Below, piece by piece: positions 15,514 through 23,385 of a DNA stretch of 32,652 bases (the stretch's first letter is position 1; each line of letters starts with the position of its first letter). A program made the position numbers and the translations under genes. Location: contig DATDGR010000321.1 of the NCBI GenBank assembly GCA_036521995.1, forward strand, positions 1 to 32,652, given 5' to 3'. The stretch is from Gp13-AA77 sp036521995. Lineage in GTDB: Bacteria; Acidobacteriota; Terriglobia; UBA7540. The notes below the pieces were generated by a model that was given only the letters and a program-made list of their open reading frames with translations, was not told the DNA's origin and did not search any database.

Positions 15514-18500
15514 CTAAGAACGCTTCTCGATCGAGACAGAATTTTCACCGCACAAAGTGCGGAGGCCCGTAAGCAAGGCTTCGTCGACCTTGACCCCGAC
15601 CGGTTTTCGGGCCCGCAGGATCGCGCGGAAATCCCCTTCCCGGACGAGCTCGAACGTAACCGCATCCGGGCCCGGATGACCGGCCAGCCATGCCTGGATA
15701 TCGCTGAGAATGCTCTCAGAAGTGTGGTCGAGATCCAAACGGATGCGGACGGAAGCTCTGCCGTTGGCCGGGGCCTTTTCGAGGGACTGCACCTCGTTCA
15801 CGATCACCTTCGGCTTGGAGGTTTCTTCCCGGCGCACGCGCCCCTTGATCAGCAGCGCGGCGTCCACCTTGAGGAGCGGCTGAATCTGCTGCAGTGTCTG
15901 CGGGAACACAATCAACTCGGACGTGCCGCGTAGATCCTCAAGCGCGACCGCGGCCCAGAGGTCGCCCTTCTTGCTCGGCTTCACGCGCAGACTGGTAACG
16001 ATACCGGCCAGCGAAACCGGGGCGTCATTCGCCAGGTCTTCAAGTGAGGCGCTGTCATGCCTGGCCACTGCCGCCATCTGCGACCGATACTTCTCCAGAG
16101 GGTGACCCGTCACAAAGAAACCCAGGACTTCCTTTTCCCCCGCCAGCCGCTCGGCTTCAGACCACTCCGGAACATCCGGCAAAGTGACCGCCCGCACAGG
16201 CTCCGGCTCCGCGCCGCCAAATAAACCCACCTGGCCGCCCGCGCTCGCACGTTGCCGAGCCTGGCCGAGTTCGATGGCGCGATCGAGCCCCGCCAGCAGC
16301 CGCGCCCGATGCACGCCCAGTGAGTCCAGGGCGCCGGCCTTGATCAGGCTCTCAATCACGCGTTTGTTCATCAGGCGCAGGTCGACATTTTCGCAGAACT
16401 GGAAAAGATTGTCGAAGCGCCCCAATTGCTTCCGCGCCTCGAGCACCGACTCGATCGCCGCCTCGCCCACGTTCTTGATGGCCGTCAGACCAAACCGGAT
16501 GCCCAGGCCGGAGGCGGTCTGCGATGCCGTGAACGTCCGGTCGCTCGAGTTCACGTCGGGCGGCAGAATCTCAATACCCATGTCGCGGCATTCGCCGAGA
16601 TAAAAGGTGAGCTTGTCGGGGTTACCGATTTCAGCTGTCAGCATCGAGGCCATAAATTCAACGGGATAGTGCGTCTTCAGATAGGCGGTGCGGTAGGCCA
16701 CGAGCGCGTAAGCCGCCGAGTGTGATTTGTTGAAGCCGTAACCGGCGAACTGCTCGATCTGCTCGTAAAGCTTCCTGGCTTTGGCGTCCGGCACGCCATT
16801 CTGGCGCGCGCCGGCCAGGAACTTCTCACGCATGGCCACCATTTCTTCGACCTTCTTCTTGCCCATGGCGCGCCGCAGCACGTCGGCCTCGCCGAGCGAG
16901 AAGCCGGCCACCGCGGCGGCGATCTGCATCACCTGCTCCTGGTACACCATGATCCCGTAAGTCTCCTCCAGGATCTCCTTCAGTTGCGGCAGGTCATAGG
17001 CCACGCGCCTCTTGCCCGCCTTGCGAGCCACGAAATCGTCGATCATCTGCATGGGCCCGGGGCGATAAAGCGCGTTCAGGGCCGTCAGGTCAGCCAGACG
17101 GTTGGGCTTGGCGCGACGCAGGATGTCCGTCATACCGCGGCTTTCAAACTGAAAGATGCCGGCCGTCAGGCCTTTGCCGAGCAGCTCGTAGGTGGGGACA
17201 TCGTCCAGCGGCAGAGTGTCCAGATCGAGTTTCTCGCCGCGCGTGGCCTCGATCATGCTCACACAGTCTTCGAGGACGGTCAGGGTGGTGAGGCCCAGAA
17301 AGTCCATCTTCAGCAGGCCGATCTTCTCCAGGTCGTCCATGGCGTACTGCGTGGTGATTTCGTCCTTGTTGCTCTTGTACAGCGGGACGATTTCCTGGAG
17401 CGGCTGGGGCGAGATCACCACCCCGGCGGCGTGGGTGGAGGCGTGGCGCGCCAGGCCCTCCAAGCTTGCGGCCACGCGCAGCAGGTCACCCACCTTGGGG
17501 TCGCGGTCGAGCCACTGACGGAGCTCAGGCGTCTGGGCTAGGGCCTCTTCCAGAGTAATATTGAGTGTGTTGGGGATGAGCTTCGCGATGCGGTCCGCGT
17601 CGGCGAAGGGCATATCGAGAGCGCGAGCGGCGTCGCGCACCACCGCCTTAGCGCCCATCGTGCCGAAGGTGATAATCTGGCTCACGTTCTCGCGGCCATA
17701 TTTGCCGGTGACATAGTCGATCACCTCTCCGCGACGCCGCATGCAGAAGTCGATGTCGATATCGGGAAAGGTGATGCGCTCCGGATTCAGGAAGCGTTCG
17801 AAGAGCAGATCGTACTGCAGCGGATCAACGTCCGTAATGTGCAGAGCGTAGGACGCCAGGCTCCCTGCGGCCGAGCCGCGTCCCGGGCCCACGGGGATGC
17901 ATCTTTCGCGCGCGAACCGGATGAAGTCCCACACGATCAGGAAATAGCCCGCGAACTTCATCTGCTTGATCAGTTCGATCTCGCGGTCCAGGCGCTCCTC
18001 GTATGCCTCCAGCGGATGACGCAGCCGGCCCTCGGCCTGCCAGCGCTCCAGCGTCCGGCGCCGCACGACGAAGCCTTCGCGAGTGACGCGTTCGAAAAAG
18101 CTATCGAGCGTTTCGCCGAGGGGAACCTCAAAGTGCGGGAAGACGTGCTTGTTCTTCTCCAGGTGCAGATTGCACCGCTCAGCGATCTCGAGCGTGTGGG
18201 TTATGGCCTCCGGTATCTCCACGAATAGAGCTGCCATTTCTTCCGGTGACTTGAAATAGAACTGGTCGGTATCAAACCTCATCCGCTCGCTGTCGCCGAT
18301 GGTCTTGCCGGTCTGGATGCACATCAGCACTTCCTGGGCGCGAGCGTCATCGTGCGTCAGGTAGTGACAGTCATTGGTGGCCACCAGGGGAATCCCCGTC
18401 TCGCGCGACAGGCGCACCAGTTCGGGATTCACCCGCTTCTCCTGTGCCAGGCCCTGATCCTGAATCTCGATGTAAAAGTTGCCCTTGCCGAAGATGTCGC

Positions 18501-18990
18501 GCAGGTCATAAGCGGACTGGCGGGCCTTCTCATAATTTCCGTCACCCACCGCCGCCGTCACCTCTCCCTGCAAACACGCCGAGAGTGCGATCAGGCCCTC
18601 CGCATGATGCGAGAGCAAGTCCTTATCGATCCGCGGCCGGTAGTAGTAGCCTTCTAAATACGCCGAGGAGGCCAGTTTGACCAGGTTGCGATAGCCGCGC
18701 TCGTTCTGGGCCAGAAGCACCAGGTGGTTGGGCTTGCCGGCGTCCCCGGTGCGGTCGAAGCGATTGGTGGCAGCCACGTAGGCTTCGCAGCCGATGATCG
18801 GTTTGATCCCGCGCTTGGTGGCGGCCTCGTGGAACTTCACCGCGCCGAAGAGATTCCCATGATCGGTGATGGCCACAGCGGGCATCTTCAGCGCCGCGGC
18901 GCGATCCATCAGCTTGGGAATGTCACAGGCGCCGTCGAGCAGGCTGTAGTCGGTATGAAGGTGAAGATGAACAAAGTTTGGAGAAGCCAT
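15514..18990 (-). CDS. dnaE: DNA polymerase III subunit alpha
   Basis: An 1158-residue replicative polymerase, full length (E. coli 1160). An N-terminal PHP domain begins FVHLHLHTDYSLLDG (His10, His12), with AITDHGN (Asp43, His44). The polymerase palm has GPGRGSAAGSLASYAL (about 368-383) and PDIDIDF (Asp410, Asp412, Asp414), and the third catalytic aspartate lies in LLKMDFLGLTTL. Fingers, a helix-hairpin-helix region and a C-terminal OB fold (VSLAGIVTSLRVKPSKKGDL) follow. It is the DnaE1 type: no internal exonuclease domain. It starts at ATG 18990 with no Shine-Dalgarno sequence but an extended -10 element 8 nt upstream, suggesting a leaderless mRNA. accA follows 17 nt after its stop. Confidence 0.98.
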   Translation of the reverse strand: MASPNFVHLHLHTDYSLLDGACDIPKLMDRAAALKMPAVAITDHGNLFGAVKFHEAATKRGIKPIIGCEAYVAATNRFDRTGDAGKPNHLVLLAQNERGYRNLVKLASSAYLEGYYYRPRIDKDLLSHHAEGLIALSACLQGEVTAAVGDGNYEKARQSAYDLRDIFGKGNFYIEIQDQGLAQEKRVNPELVRLSRETGIPLVATNDCHYLTHDDARAQEVLMCIQTGKTIGDSERMRFDTDQFYFKSPEEMAALFVEIPEAITHTLEIAERCNLHLEKNKHVFPHFEVPLGETLDSFFERVTREGFVVRRRTLERWQAEGRLRHPLEAYEERLDREIELIKQMKFAGYFLIVWDFIRFARERCIPVGPGRGSAAGSLASYALHITDVDPLQYDLLFERFLNPERITFPDIDIDFCMRRRGEVIDYVTGKYGRENVSQIITFGTMGAKAVVRDAARALDMPFADADRIAKLIPNTLNITLEEALAQTPELRQWLDRDPKVGDLLRVAASLEGLARHASTHAAGVVISPQPLQEIVPLYKSNKDEITTQYAMDDLEKIGLLKMDFLGLTTLTVLEDCVSMIEATRGEKLDLDTLPLDDVPTYELLGKGLTAGIFQFESRGMTDILRRAKPNRLADLTALNALYRPGPMQMIDDFVARKAGKRRVAYDLPQLKEILEETYGIMVYQEQVMQIAAAVAGFSLGEADVLRRAMGKKKVEEMVAMREKFLAGARQNGVPDAKARKLYEQIEQFAGYGFNKSHSAAYALVAYRTAYLKTHYPVEFMASMLTAEIGNPDKLTFYLGECRDMGIEILPPDVNSSDRTFTASQTASGLGIRFGLTAIKNVGEAAIESVLEARKQLGRFDNLFQFCENVDLRLMNKRVIESLIKAGALDSLGVHRARLLAGLDRAIELGQARQRASAGGQVGLFGGAEPEPVRAVTLPDVPEWSEAERLAGEKEVLGFFVTGHPLEKYRSQMAAVARHDSASLEDLANDAPVSLAGIVTSLRVKPSKKGDLWAAVALEDLRGTSELIVFPQTLQQIQPLLKVDAALLIKGRVRREETSKPKVIVNEVQSLEKAPANGRASVRIRLDLDHTSESILSDIQAWLAGHPGPDAVTFELVREGDFRAILRARKPVGVKVDEALLTGLRTLCGENSVSIEKRS

Positions 18991-18998
18991 CGAGAGTC

Positions 18999-19007
18999 AT
19001 CTTAGCA
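18999..19007 (-). promoter_or_regulatory. Extended -10 element of dnaE
   Basis: On the minus strand TGCTAAGAT (TGn plus TAAGAT) sits 8 nt before the dnaE ATG. No -35 match is seen. The start site would fall at or within a base or two of the ATG, implying leaderless translation. Confidence 0.5.
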
Positions 19008-19254
19008 GAATGGTGCGACGGTGGGTTTGCGAGGTAAGGATCAGCTCCGGCGGTTCGTTGAGAAATGCCCTCCAGCTGCGTTGACTCCGGGGTTCACAGC
19101 CGAAAGTCGGCTGCCCATAATCTCCAGTGCATAAAGGACTTGTATCCAGTCGATCTGAACCGTATCATCCTGGCGGTGAAGCGGGACGATCGAAGGATCC
19201 CGGGTTCATTCCGACGGTTCCAGATTTAGCCATTACAATACGAAATAAGAGGAC
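19008..19254. other. Divergent intergenic region
   Basis: The gap between dnaE and the di-haem cytochrome gene is about 330 nt in total. Apart from the two promoters listed at its ends I see no gene, strong hairpin or repeat here. Confidence 0.5.
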
Positions 19255-19283
19255 TTGACATTATCCTGCAGTCAGCGGAAAAT
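19255..19283 (+). promoter_or_regulatory. Promoter of the di-haem cytochrome gene
   Basis: A perfect TTGACA (19255-19260), a 17-nt spacer and GAAAAT (19278-19283) form a convincing sigma-70 promoter. The mRNA would start near 19290, leaving a leader of about 34 nt that carries AAAGGGGGG before the ATG at 19324. That G-run is followed by CCCCC, forming a palindrome that could fold over the ribosome site. Confidence 0.65.
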
Positions 19284-19323
19284 CGGACCGCAAAGATCGT
19301 GACTTGAAAGGGGGGCCCCCTCC

Positions 19324-20967
19324 ATGAAGCGCCAGATGCTCCTCGTGATGGTAGTGACCGTAGCTTTAGCTATAGTCACCAGTTTGCCTTTTGTGTCGCA
19401 AGCCACAAATACGCAACCCCCTCCGCCACCTCCGCCGCCGGTGGGAGTTCTGGGTGGGCCGCTGGCGGGCTTGACTACGAGTCAAATCAACTTTTTCACC
19501 CTCGGTTATGGAGATTTCAACATCAAATGGGATCCCATTCGGGGACTGGGCCCCGTGTTCACCGACGCCGCCTGCTTCACCTGTCATGGCGGGGGAAACA
19601 ACGTGATTACGCAATGCCAGTTCAATCCTCCGGGTGTGGCGTGCGTTGACGGCGGCAGCTCGAACGTCCTGGGTACGCGCTACGGCAAGTGGAACAGTGA
19701 CGGCACCTTCAACTACCTGGACGGGACCGGAACGTTTCCAGAGAATGAAGGGGGCCCAACACTCCATAACCAGAGCGTCAGCCAATTCAACACCATCCCT
19801 GCTTGCGATGTGATGACGGTTGCCGCCTCGCCAACCGGCGCCACGGAGTCAGGTAACACCGTGACTATCACTACCACCGAACCCCACCGGTTCCAGGTGG
19901 GACAAACCGCCCAGCTCTTCAAGGTGGGGGGCCTGCTGACTGGCAGTTACAACGGCATTTTCACGATCCTCACCGTGCCTACCGCCGTGACCTTTACCTA
20001 TACGGACACTGTTTCCGGCCTGGCTGCTTCAGGCGCGGGTTCGGCCAACAACATGCCCAATGAAAGCGTCCCTGCGGATGCCACCGTGGTGAACAAGCTA
20101 CGTTCGACCCAACTGTACGGTCTTGGTTTGGTCGACTCTATCCCCGAATCCACCATTACGGCAAACGCGACCGCGGAATGCTCGAACCAAAGCGTCACCG
20201 GCATTTGCGGCAAGACCAACATGGTGCCTGACCAGAATGGAAACAGTCACGTGGGCCGGTTCGGACAGAAGGCGAACATCCCCAACCTTCTGATGTTCAC
20301 AGCGTTCGCTTTCAACAACGAGCTTGGCATCACCAATGCCTTTTTCCCCGTACAGCATTTGCCGCAAGGCCGGGCCTTTCCTGCCGCCTGTCAACCCGAC
20401 ACCAACAATCCTGAGGATGTCAGCGGCAAGGACTTGCTTCAGGCATACCAATTCAACGAACTGCTTGCACCTGTGGCTCCCCTTCCCCCCACCTCACAGA
20501 CGCTGGCGGGCCAGCAGGTGTTCGAGACCACCGGATGCAATATCTGCCACGTTGAAAGCATGACGACGGGACCGAATATTAAATTGGCGTTGGACCTCAA
20601 CGGGGACTTGAGTGGAGTCATCGCCCCGCTGAGCAATGCGACCGTCAACGTGTATTCTGACCTACTGATACACGAAATGGGCTCAGGACTCTCGGGCGGT
20701 ATCCCGTTCCAGCCGGAGCAGCAGGGGCAGGCAGATCTGACTTCATGGCGGACCGCACCGCTGTGGGGACTGCAAACACGATGTGGAACAGTCGCGTCGA
20801 ATGGAGACTGCTCTCTACTGCTCGGACTTCTCCACGATAACCGAACGACCAACCTGAATACGGCTATTTTGGATCACGGCGGGGAGGCTGCGAACGTGAT
20901 CACCGCATACCAGGCGCTGTCGCCCACTGATCAGGCGAACTTGTTCGCCTTCCTGAGCTCTCTGTAA
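19324..20967 (+). CDS. Exported di-haem cytochrome, putative peroxidase (DHOR/DUF1111-like), with inserted beta domain
   Basis: A 547-residue protein with a signal peptide (residues 1-27, cleavage likely after VSQA) and then a run of eight prolines (32-39). Two c-haem motifs are present: CFTCH (Cys84, Cys87, His88) and CNICH (Cys405, Cys408, His409). Segments such as NFFTLGYGDFN, GRFGQKANIPNLLMFTAFAF and WRTAPLWGL resemble di-haem oxidoreductases of the DUF1111 type, which act in the periplasm. Between about 162 and 242 lies an extra domain, SGNTVTITTTEPHRFQVGQT ... SYNGIFTILTV ... FTYTDTVSGLAASGAGSA, a beta-rich pattern I associate with phage and adhesin-type proteins, not with cytochromes. 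The ATG has a G-rich ribosome site 8 nt upstream. Substrate unknown. Confidence 0.82.
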   Translation: MKRQMLLVMVVTVALAIVTSLPFVSQATNTQPPPPPPPPVGVLGGPLAGLTTSQINFFTLGYGDFNIKWDPIRGLGPVFTDAACFTCHGGGNNVITQCQFNPPGVACVDGGSSNVLGTRYGKWNSDGTFNYLDGTGTFPENEGGPTLHNQSVSQFNTIPACDVMTVAASPTGATESGNTVTITTTEPHRFQVGQTAQLFKVGGLLTGSYNGIFTILTVPTAVTFTYTDTVSGLAASGAGSANNMPNESVPADATVVNKLRSTQLYGLGLVDSIPESTITANATAECSNQSVTGICGKTNMVPDQNGNSHVGRFGQKANIPNLLMFTAFAFNNELGITNAFFPVQHLPQGRAFPAACQPDTNNPEDVSGKDLLQAYQFNELLAPVAPLPPTSQTLAGQQVFETTGCNICHVESMTTGPNIKLALDLNGDLSGVIAPLSNATVNVYSDLLIHEMGSGLSGGIPFQPEQQGQADLTSWRTAPLWGLQTRCGTVASNGDCSLLLGLLHDNRTTNLNTAILDHGGEAANVITAYQALSPTDQANLFAFLSSL

Positions 20968-20996
20968 CCGGAAGGCTGAGCATCTCAGGTACAAGG

Positions 20997-21137
20997 TCAG
21001 CCGCGCTGGTTCCACTCCGATAGCTCTCGAACCTGGCTGTCCAAGTCTCGAAGCATCCGTGCAGCTTCTCTCTGCTGCTCGAGCGTCGCTTGACCCCGTT
21101 CCAAGGCGGCGACAATTTCTTCTTGTTCGTCGGTCAT
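20997..21137 (-). CDS. Short coiled-coil protein
   Basis: A 46-residue reading frame below common length cut-offs: MTDEQEEIVAALERGQATLE, then QQREAARMLRDLDSQVRELS and EWNQRG. It is strongly helical with heptad-like leucine, alanine and valine spacing and looks like a real small protein, but no family is recognised. It has no Shine-Dalgarno sequence; TAGAAT lies 7 nt before the ATG, so a leaderless mRNA is possible. It converges on the cytochrome gene, 29 nt away. Confidence 0.45.
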   Translation of the reverse strand: MTDEQEEIVAALERGQATLEQQREAARMLRDLDSQVRELSEWNQRG

Positions 21138-21144
21138 AGAACAT

Positions 21145-21150
21145 ATTCTA
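21145..21150 (-). promoter_or_regulatory. -10 element of the 46-residue gene
   Basis: TAGAAT on the minus strand, 7 nt before the ATG at 21137; no -35 seen. It is one of three cases in this window of a -10-like hexamer directly before an ATG lacking a Shine-Dalgarno sequence. Confidence 0.35.
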
Positions 21151-21336
21151 GCTCAGGAAAGTGATCCGCGCCGGTGCGAACGCGATTCGAGAAGCCCGCG
21201 CCCATGTGACGGTCGGTAAGCGGTGCAGGAGGGCGCGGCCGCATTCCGCTACTTGCCGCACTTCACCACGCCCACCACTTCGGGATCGGCGGACCTGATC
21301 CTAAGAACTGCATTTCAGCCTGCCTGAGGAGAGACA

Positions 21337-22107
21337 GTGAATGAATTCCCCCGATTTGACCTGACCGGTCAGGTAGCCCTGGTGACGGGTGCGGCCCGCG
21401 GACTGGGTCGAGCGATCTCGCTGGCGCTGGCTCACGCCGGCGCTGATGTCGCCATCGGTCTGCGCGATGTAAACACCGGCAGCAATCTGGCGGGTGAAAT
21501 TCAGGCTCTCGACCGGAGGTCGTTGCCGCTGCAGATGGACATGACCCGCCTCCACGAGATCTTTTCCGCCGTGGCCCTTGCCGAGGCCCATTTCGGCCGA
21601 GTCGACATTCTGGTGAATAACGCCGGCCTCGCTCCCGGCAATCCGGCCGAGAATGTGCGTGAAGAAGACTTCGATCTGACGGTGCAGGTGAACCTGAAGG
21701 GAACGTTCTTTGCCAGCCAGGCGGCCGGACGGGTGATGATTCGCCAGAATCGGGGCCGGATCATTAATCTGAGCTCACAAGCGGGCTTCGTGGCCTTGCC
21801 CGGCGAATCGGTGTATTGCATGAGCAAGGCCGCAATCTCTCACCTCACCAAATGCCTGGCTGTCGAGTGGGGCAAGTACAATATCACGGTAAACGCGGTG
21901 GCCCCGACGTTCATCTTCACCCCCGGTACCGAAGAGTGTCTGGCGGATTCGGCCTTCCGGGCCGACGTGGTGGAACGGATCGCGGCCCTGCACCGCATCG
22001 GAGACCCGATGGATGTGGCCGGCGCGGTCGTGTTCCTGGCTTCGCCGGCGGCATCACTGATTACAGGCGACACGATTTTGATTGACGGCGGGTGGACGGC
22101 ACGCTGA
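21337..22107 (+). CDS. SDR family NAD(P)-dependent oxidoreductase
   Basis: A 256-residue classical short-chain dehydrogenase/reductase. It has the cofactor motif TGAARGLG (17-24), NNAG (94-97), a catalytic serine in NLSSQAG (about 146-147) and YCMSK (Tyr160, Lys164). The ending GDTILIDGGWTAR is typical. It resembles gluconate 5-dehydrogenase and FabG-like enzymes, but the substrate cannot be fixed. Cofactor preference is not obvious: Arg43-Asp44 after the second strand could fit either. GTG 21337 is the start, with GAGGAGA about 5 nt upstream. It stands alone, with 600 nt of non-coding DNA after it. Confidence 0.92.
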   Translation: MNEFPRFDLTGQVALVTGAARGLGRAISLALAHAGADVAIGLRDVNTGSNLAGEIQALDRRSLPLQMDMTRLHEIFSAVALAEAHFGRVDILVNNAGLAPGNPAENVREEDFDLTVQVNLKGTFFASQAAGRVMIRQNRGRIINLSSQAGFVALPGESVYCMSKAAISHLTKCLAVEWGKYNITVNAVAPTFIFTPGTEECLADSAFRADVVERIAALHRIGDPMDVAGAVVFLASPAASLITGDTILIDGGWTAR

Positions 22108-22706
22108 TTGACGGTGGTCGATTAACGATCGCCGATTGGCTATGCTCGGGTGCAACTGACCTACGAAGCTTGCTGCTTAGGACCGATTTCCCTTGACTTT
22201 AACTCTTTGACATTTAACCATATAGATATCGTGAAGACATCGCCAGTCTCGCCGGAGGACAGCATTTCACGGTGCGTGAAAGCGCCAACGTGGGGAAGAC
22301 GACTCGTGCCGTCGGCGGCGCGGGGAACCTACGTCGCTGTGGGCGGCTGGGGAGGAAATGACGTTAAAAGCCGGAATGTTATAGATAATAAAGCAACTTA
22401 CTTGGATATCCTCCCGGTCAATGAGCCGGGGCAGAAGGGTTTGGCTCAGGCACGCAGGGTACGGGAAGAGGCCACCTCCTGCTGGCCGCGCAAGAGCTTC
22501 GGAACACCCACGATCTTACTGAAAACAAAGGACTAATGAGGCCAATAGGCTGGGATATCCGGCGATCTTACACATAACAATCGACTTACTTCAAAAGGTT
22601 GGTCCACTTTATCCGCGTCACACGCTAATCCACGTGGGCGGTGGTTCCCAGAAGTGAGTCTCCACCGGCCCGGTCGACCGTCCCGGAGGCAGCTCTCCGC
22701 ATCTGT
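22108..22706. other. Long intergenic region with AT-richer patch
   Basis: About 600 nt between the SDR and hslV. The stretch near 22190-22235 is clearly AT-richer than the flanks and contains TTGACT and TTGACA hexamers, but no well-spaced -10. An open frame at 22150-22536 (+) has no protein-like character except its end, TPTILLKTKD, which resembles the TNEATMLL repeat translation found near 11314-11606 and so probably marks a diverged copy of that repeat (22507-22536). No RNA gene or riboswitch recognised. Confidence 0.45.
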
Positions 22707-22712
22707 TATAGT
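22704..22712 (+). promoter_or_regulatory. Extended -10 element of hslV
   Basis: TGTTATAGT (TGn plus TATAGT, 5/6 match) lies 17 nt before the hslV GTG. The mRNA would start near 22719, leaving a very short leader that still contains GGAGGG. No good -35 hexamer is visible, as is common for extended -10 promoters. Confidence 0.5.
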
Positions 22713-22729
22713 GTAAAGATGGAGGGTCG

Positions 22730-23272
22730 GTGAAGAGAGCTCCCAGGATTCGTTCCACCACAATCTTAAGCGTACGGCAGGATGGCAAGCTGGCTATGGC
22801 CGGAGACGGTCAGGTGACGATGGGTGAAGGCGTGGTAAAGTCCAAGGCCAAGAAGATCCGGCGCCTTTACAACGACAAGGTGTTGGCCGGTTTCGCCGGC
22901 AGCACCGCCGACGCCCTCTCGCTTTTTTCACGGTTTGAGCAGAAGCTGGAGGAGTACCATGGGAATCTGAGCCGGGCGGTGGTGGAACTGGCCAAAGACT
23001 GGCGGACCGACCGGGCCCTGCGGCACCTGGAGGCCTTGCTGTTGGTGGCCGACAGCAAGAATACGTACCTGGTGAGCGGGACCGGCGACGTAATCGAGCC
23101 GGACGACGGCATCGTGGCCATCGGCTCCGGCGGTCCTTACGCCATCGCCGCCGCCCGCGCTCTGGCCAAGCACACTGCCCTGGGACCGCGCCAGATTGTC
23201 GAGGAAGCCATGCACATCGCAGGTGACATCTGCATCTTTACCAATGATCAGGTTACGATCGAGGAGCTGTAA
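22730..23272 (+). CDS. hslV: ATP-dependent protease proteolytic subunit HslV
   Basis: A 180-residue threonine protease. The catalytic N-terminus TTILSVR begins at Thr10, so a nine-residue propeptide (MKRAPRIRS) must be removed; E. coli HslV has only the initiator methionine there. Conserved blocks include AGDGQVTMG, KKIRRLYNDKVLAGFAGSTA, ELAKDWRTDRALRHLEALL and AIGSGGPYAIAAARAL, ending DICIFTNDQVTIEEL. It forms double hexamer rings capped by HslU in the cytoplasm and degrades unfolded or regulatory proteins. The start is GTG 22730 with GGAGGG just upstream. hslU follows after 113 nt that hold a repeat and hairpin. Confidence 0.97.
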   Translation: MKRAPRIRSTTILSVRQDGKLAMAGDGQVTMGEGVVKSKAKKIRRLYNDKVLAGFAGSTADALSLFSRFEQKLEEYHGNLSRAVVELAKDWRTDRALRHLEALLLVADSKNTYLVSGTGDVIEPDDGIVAIGSGGPYAIAAARALAKHTALGPRQIVEEAMHIAGDICIFTNDQVTIEEL

Positions 23273-23275
23273 GGA

Positions 23276-23361
23276 CAGAAGCCAGAAGCAAGGAGTTTAG
23301 GAGGTTAGGGCAGAAGCCAGAAGTCCGAAGTCGAGGATCAGAATCATGCATTCTGGCTTCT
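23276..23361 (+). repeat. Direct and inverted repeat between hslV and hslU
   Basis: CAGAAGCCAGAAG occurs at 23276-23288 and again at 23311-23323. Its inverse, TTCTGGCTTCT, is at 23351-23361, so either copy can pair with it over 11 bp; the nearer pairing leaves a 28-nt loop. The stem ends about 25 nt before the hslU ATG, and hslU has no strong Shine-Dalgarno sequence. It may be a dispersed intergenic repeat or an mRNA structure affecting hslU expression. Confidence 0.6.
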
Positions 23362-23385
23362 CACTTCTGGGTCCTGCTTTCGGAA

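Noticed and set aside
21263..21313. 16-residue minus-strand ORF ending in PPIPKWWAW
   Set aside because: Aromatic-rich and eye-catching beside the 67-residue protein's WWDP segment, but it has no ribosome site or enzyme neighbour and such short frames occur by chance.
22150..22536. 128-codon open frame on + between the SDR and hslV
   Set aside because: Composition is not protein-like, the GTG start has no ribosome site, and its end matches a dispersed repeat.
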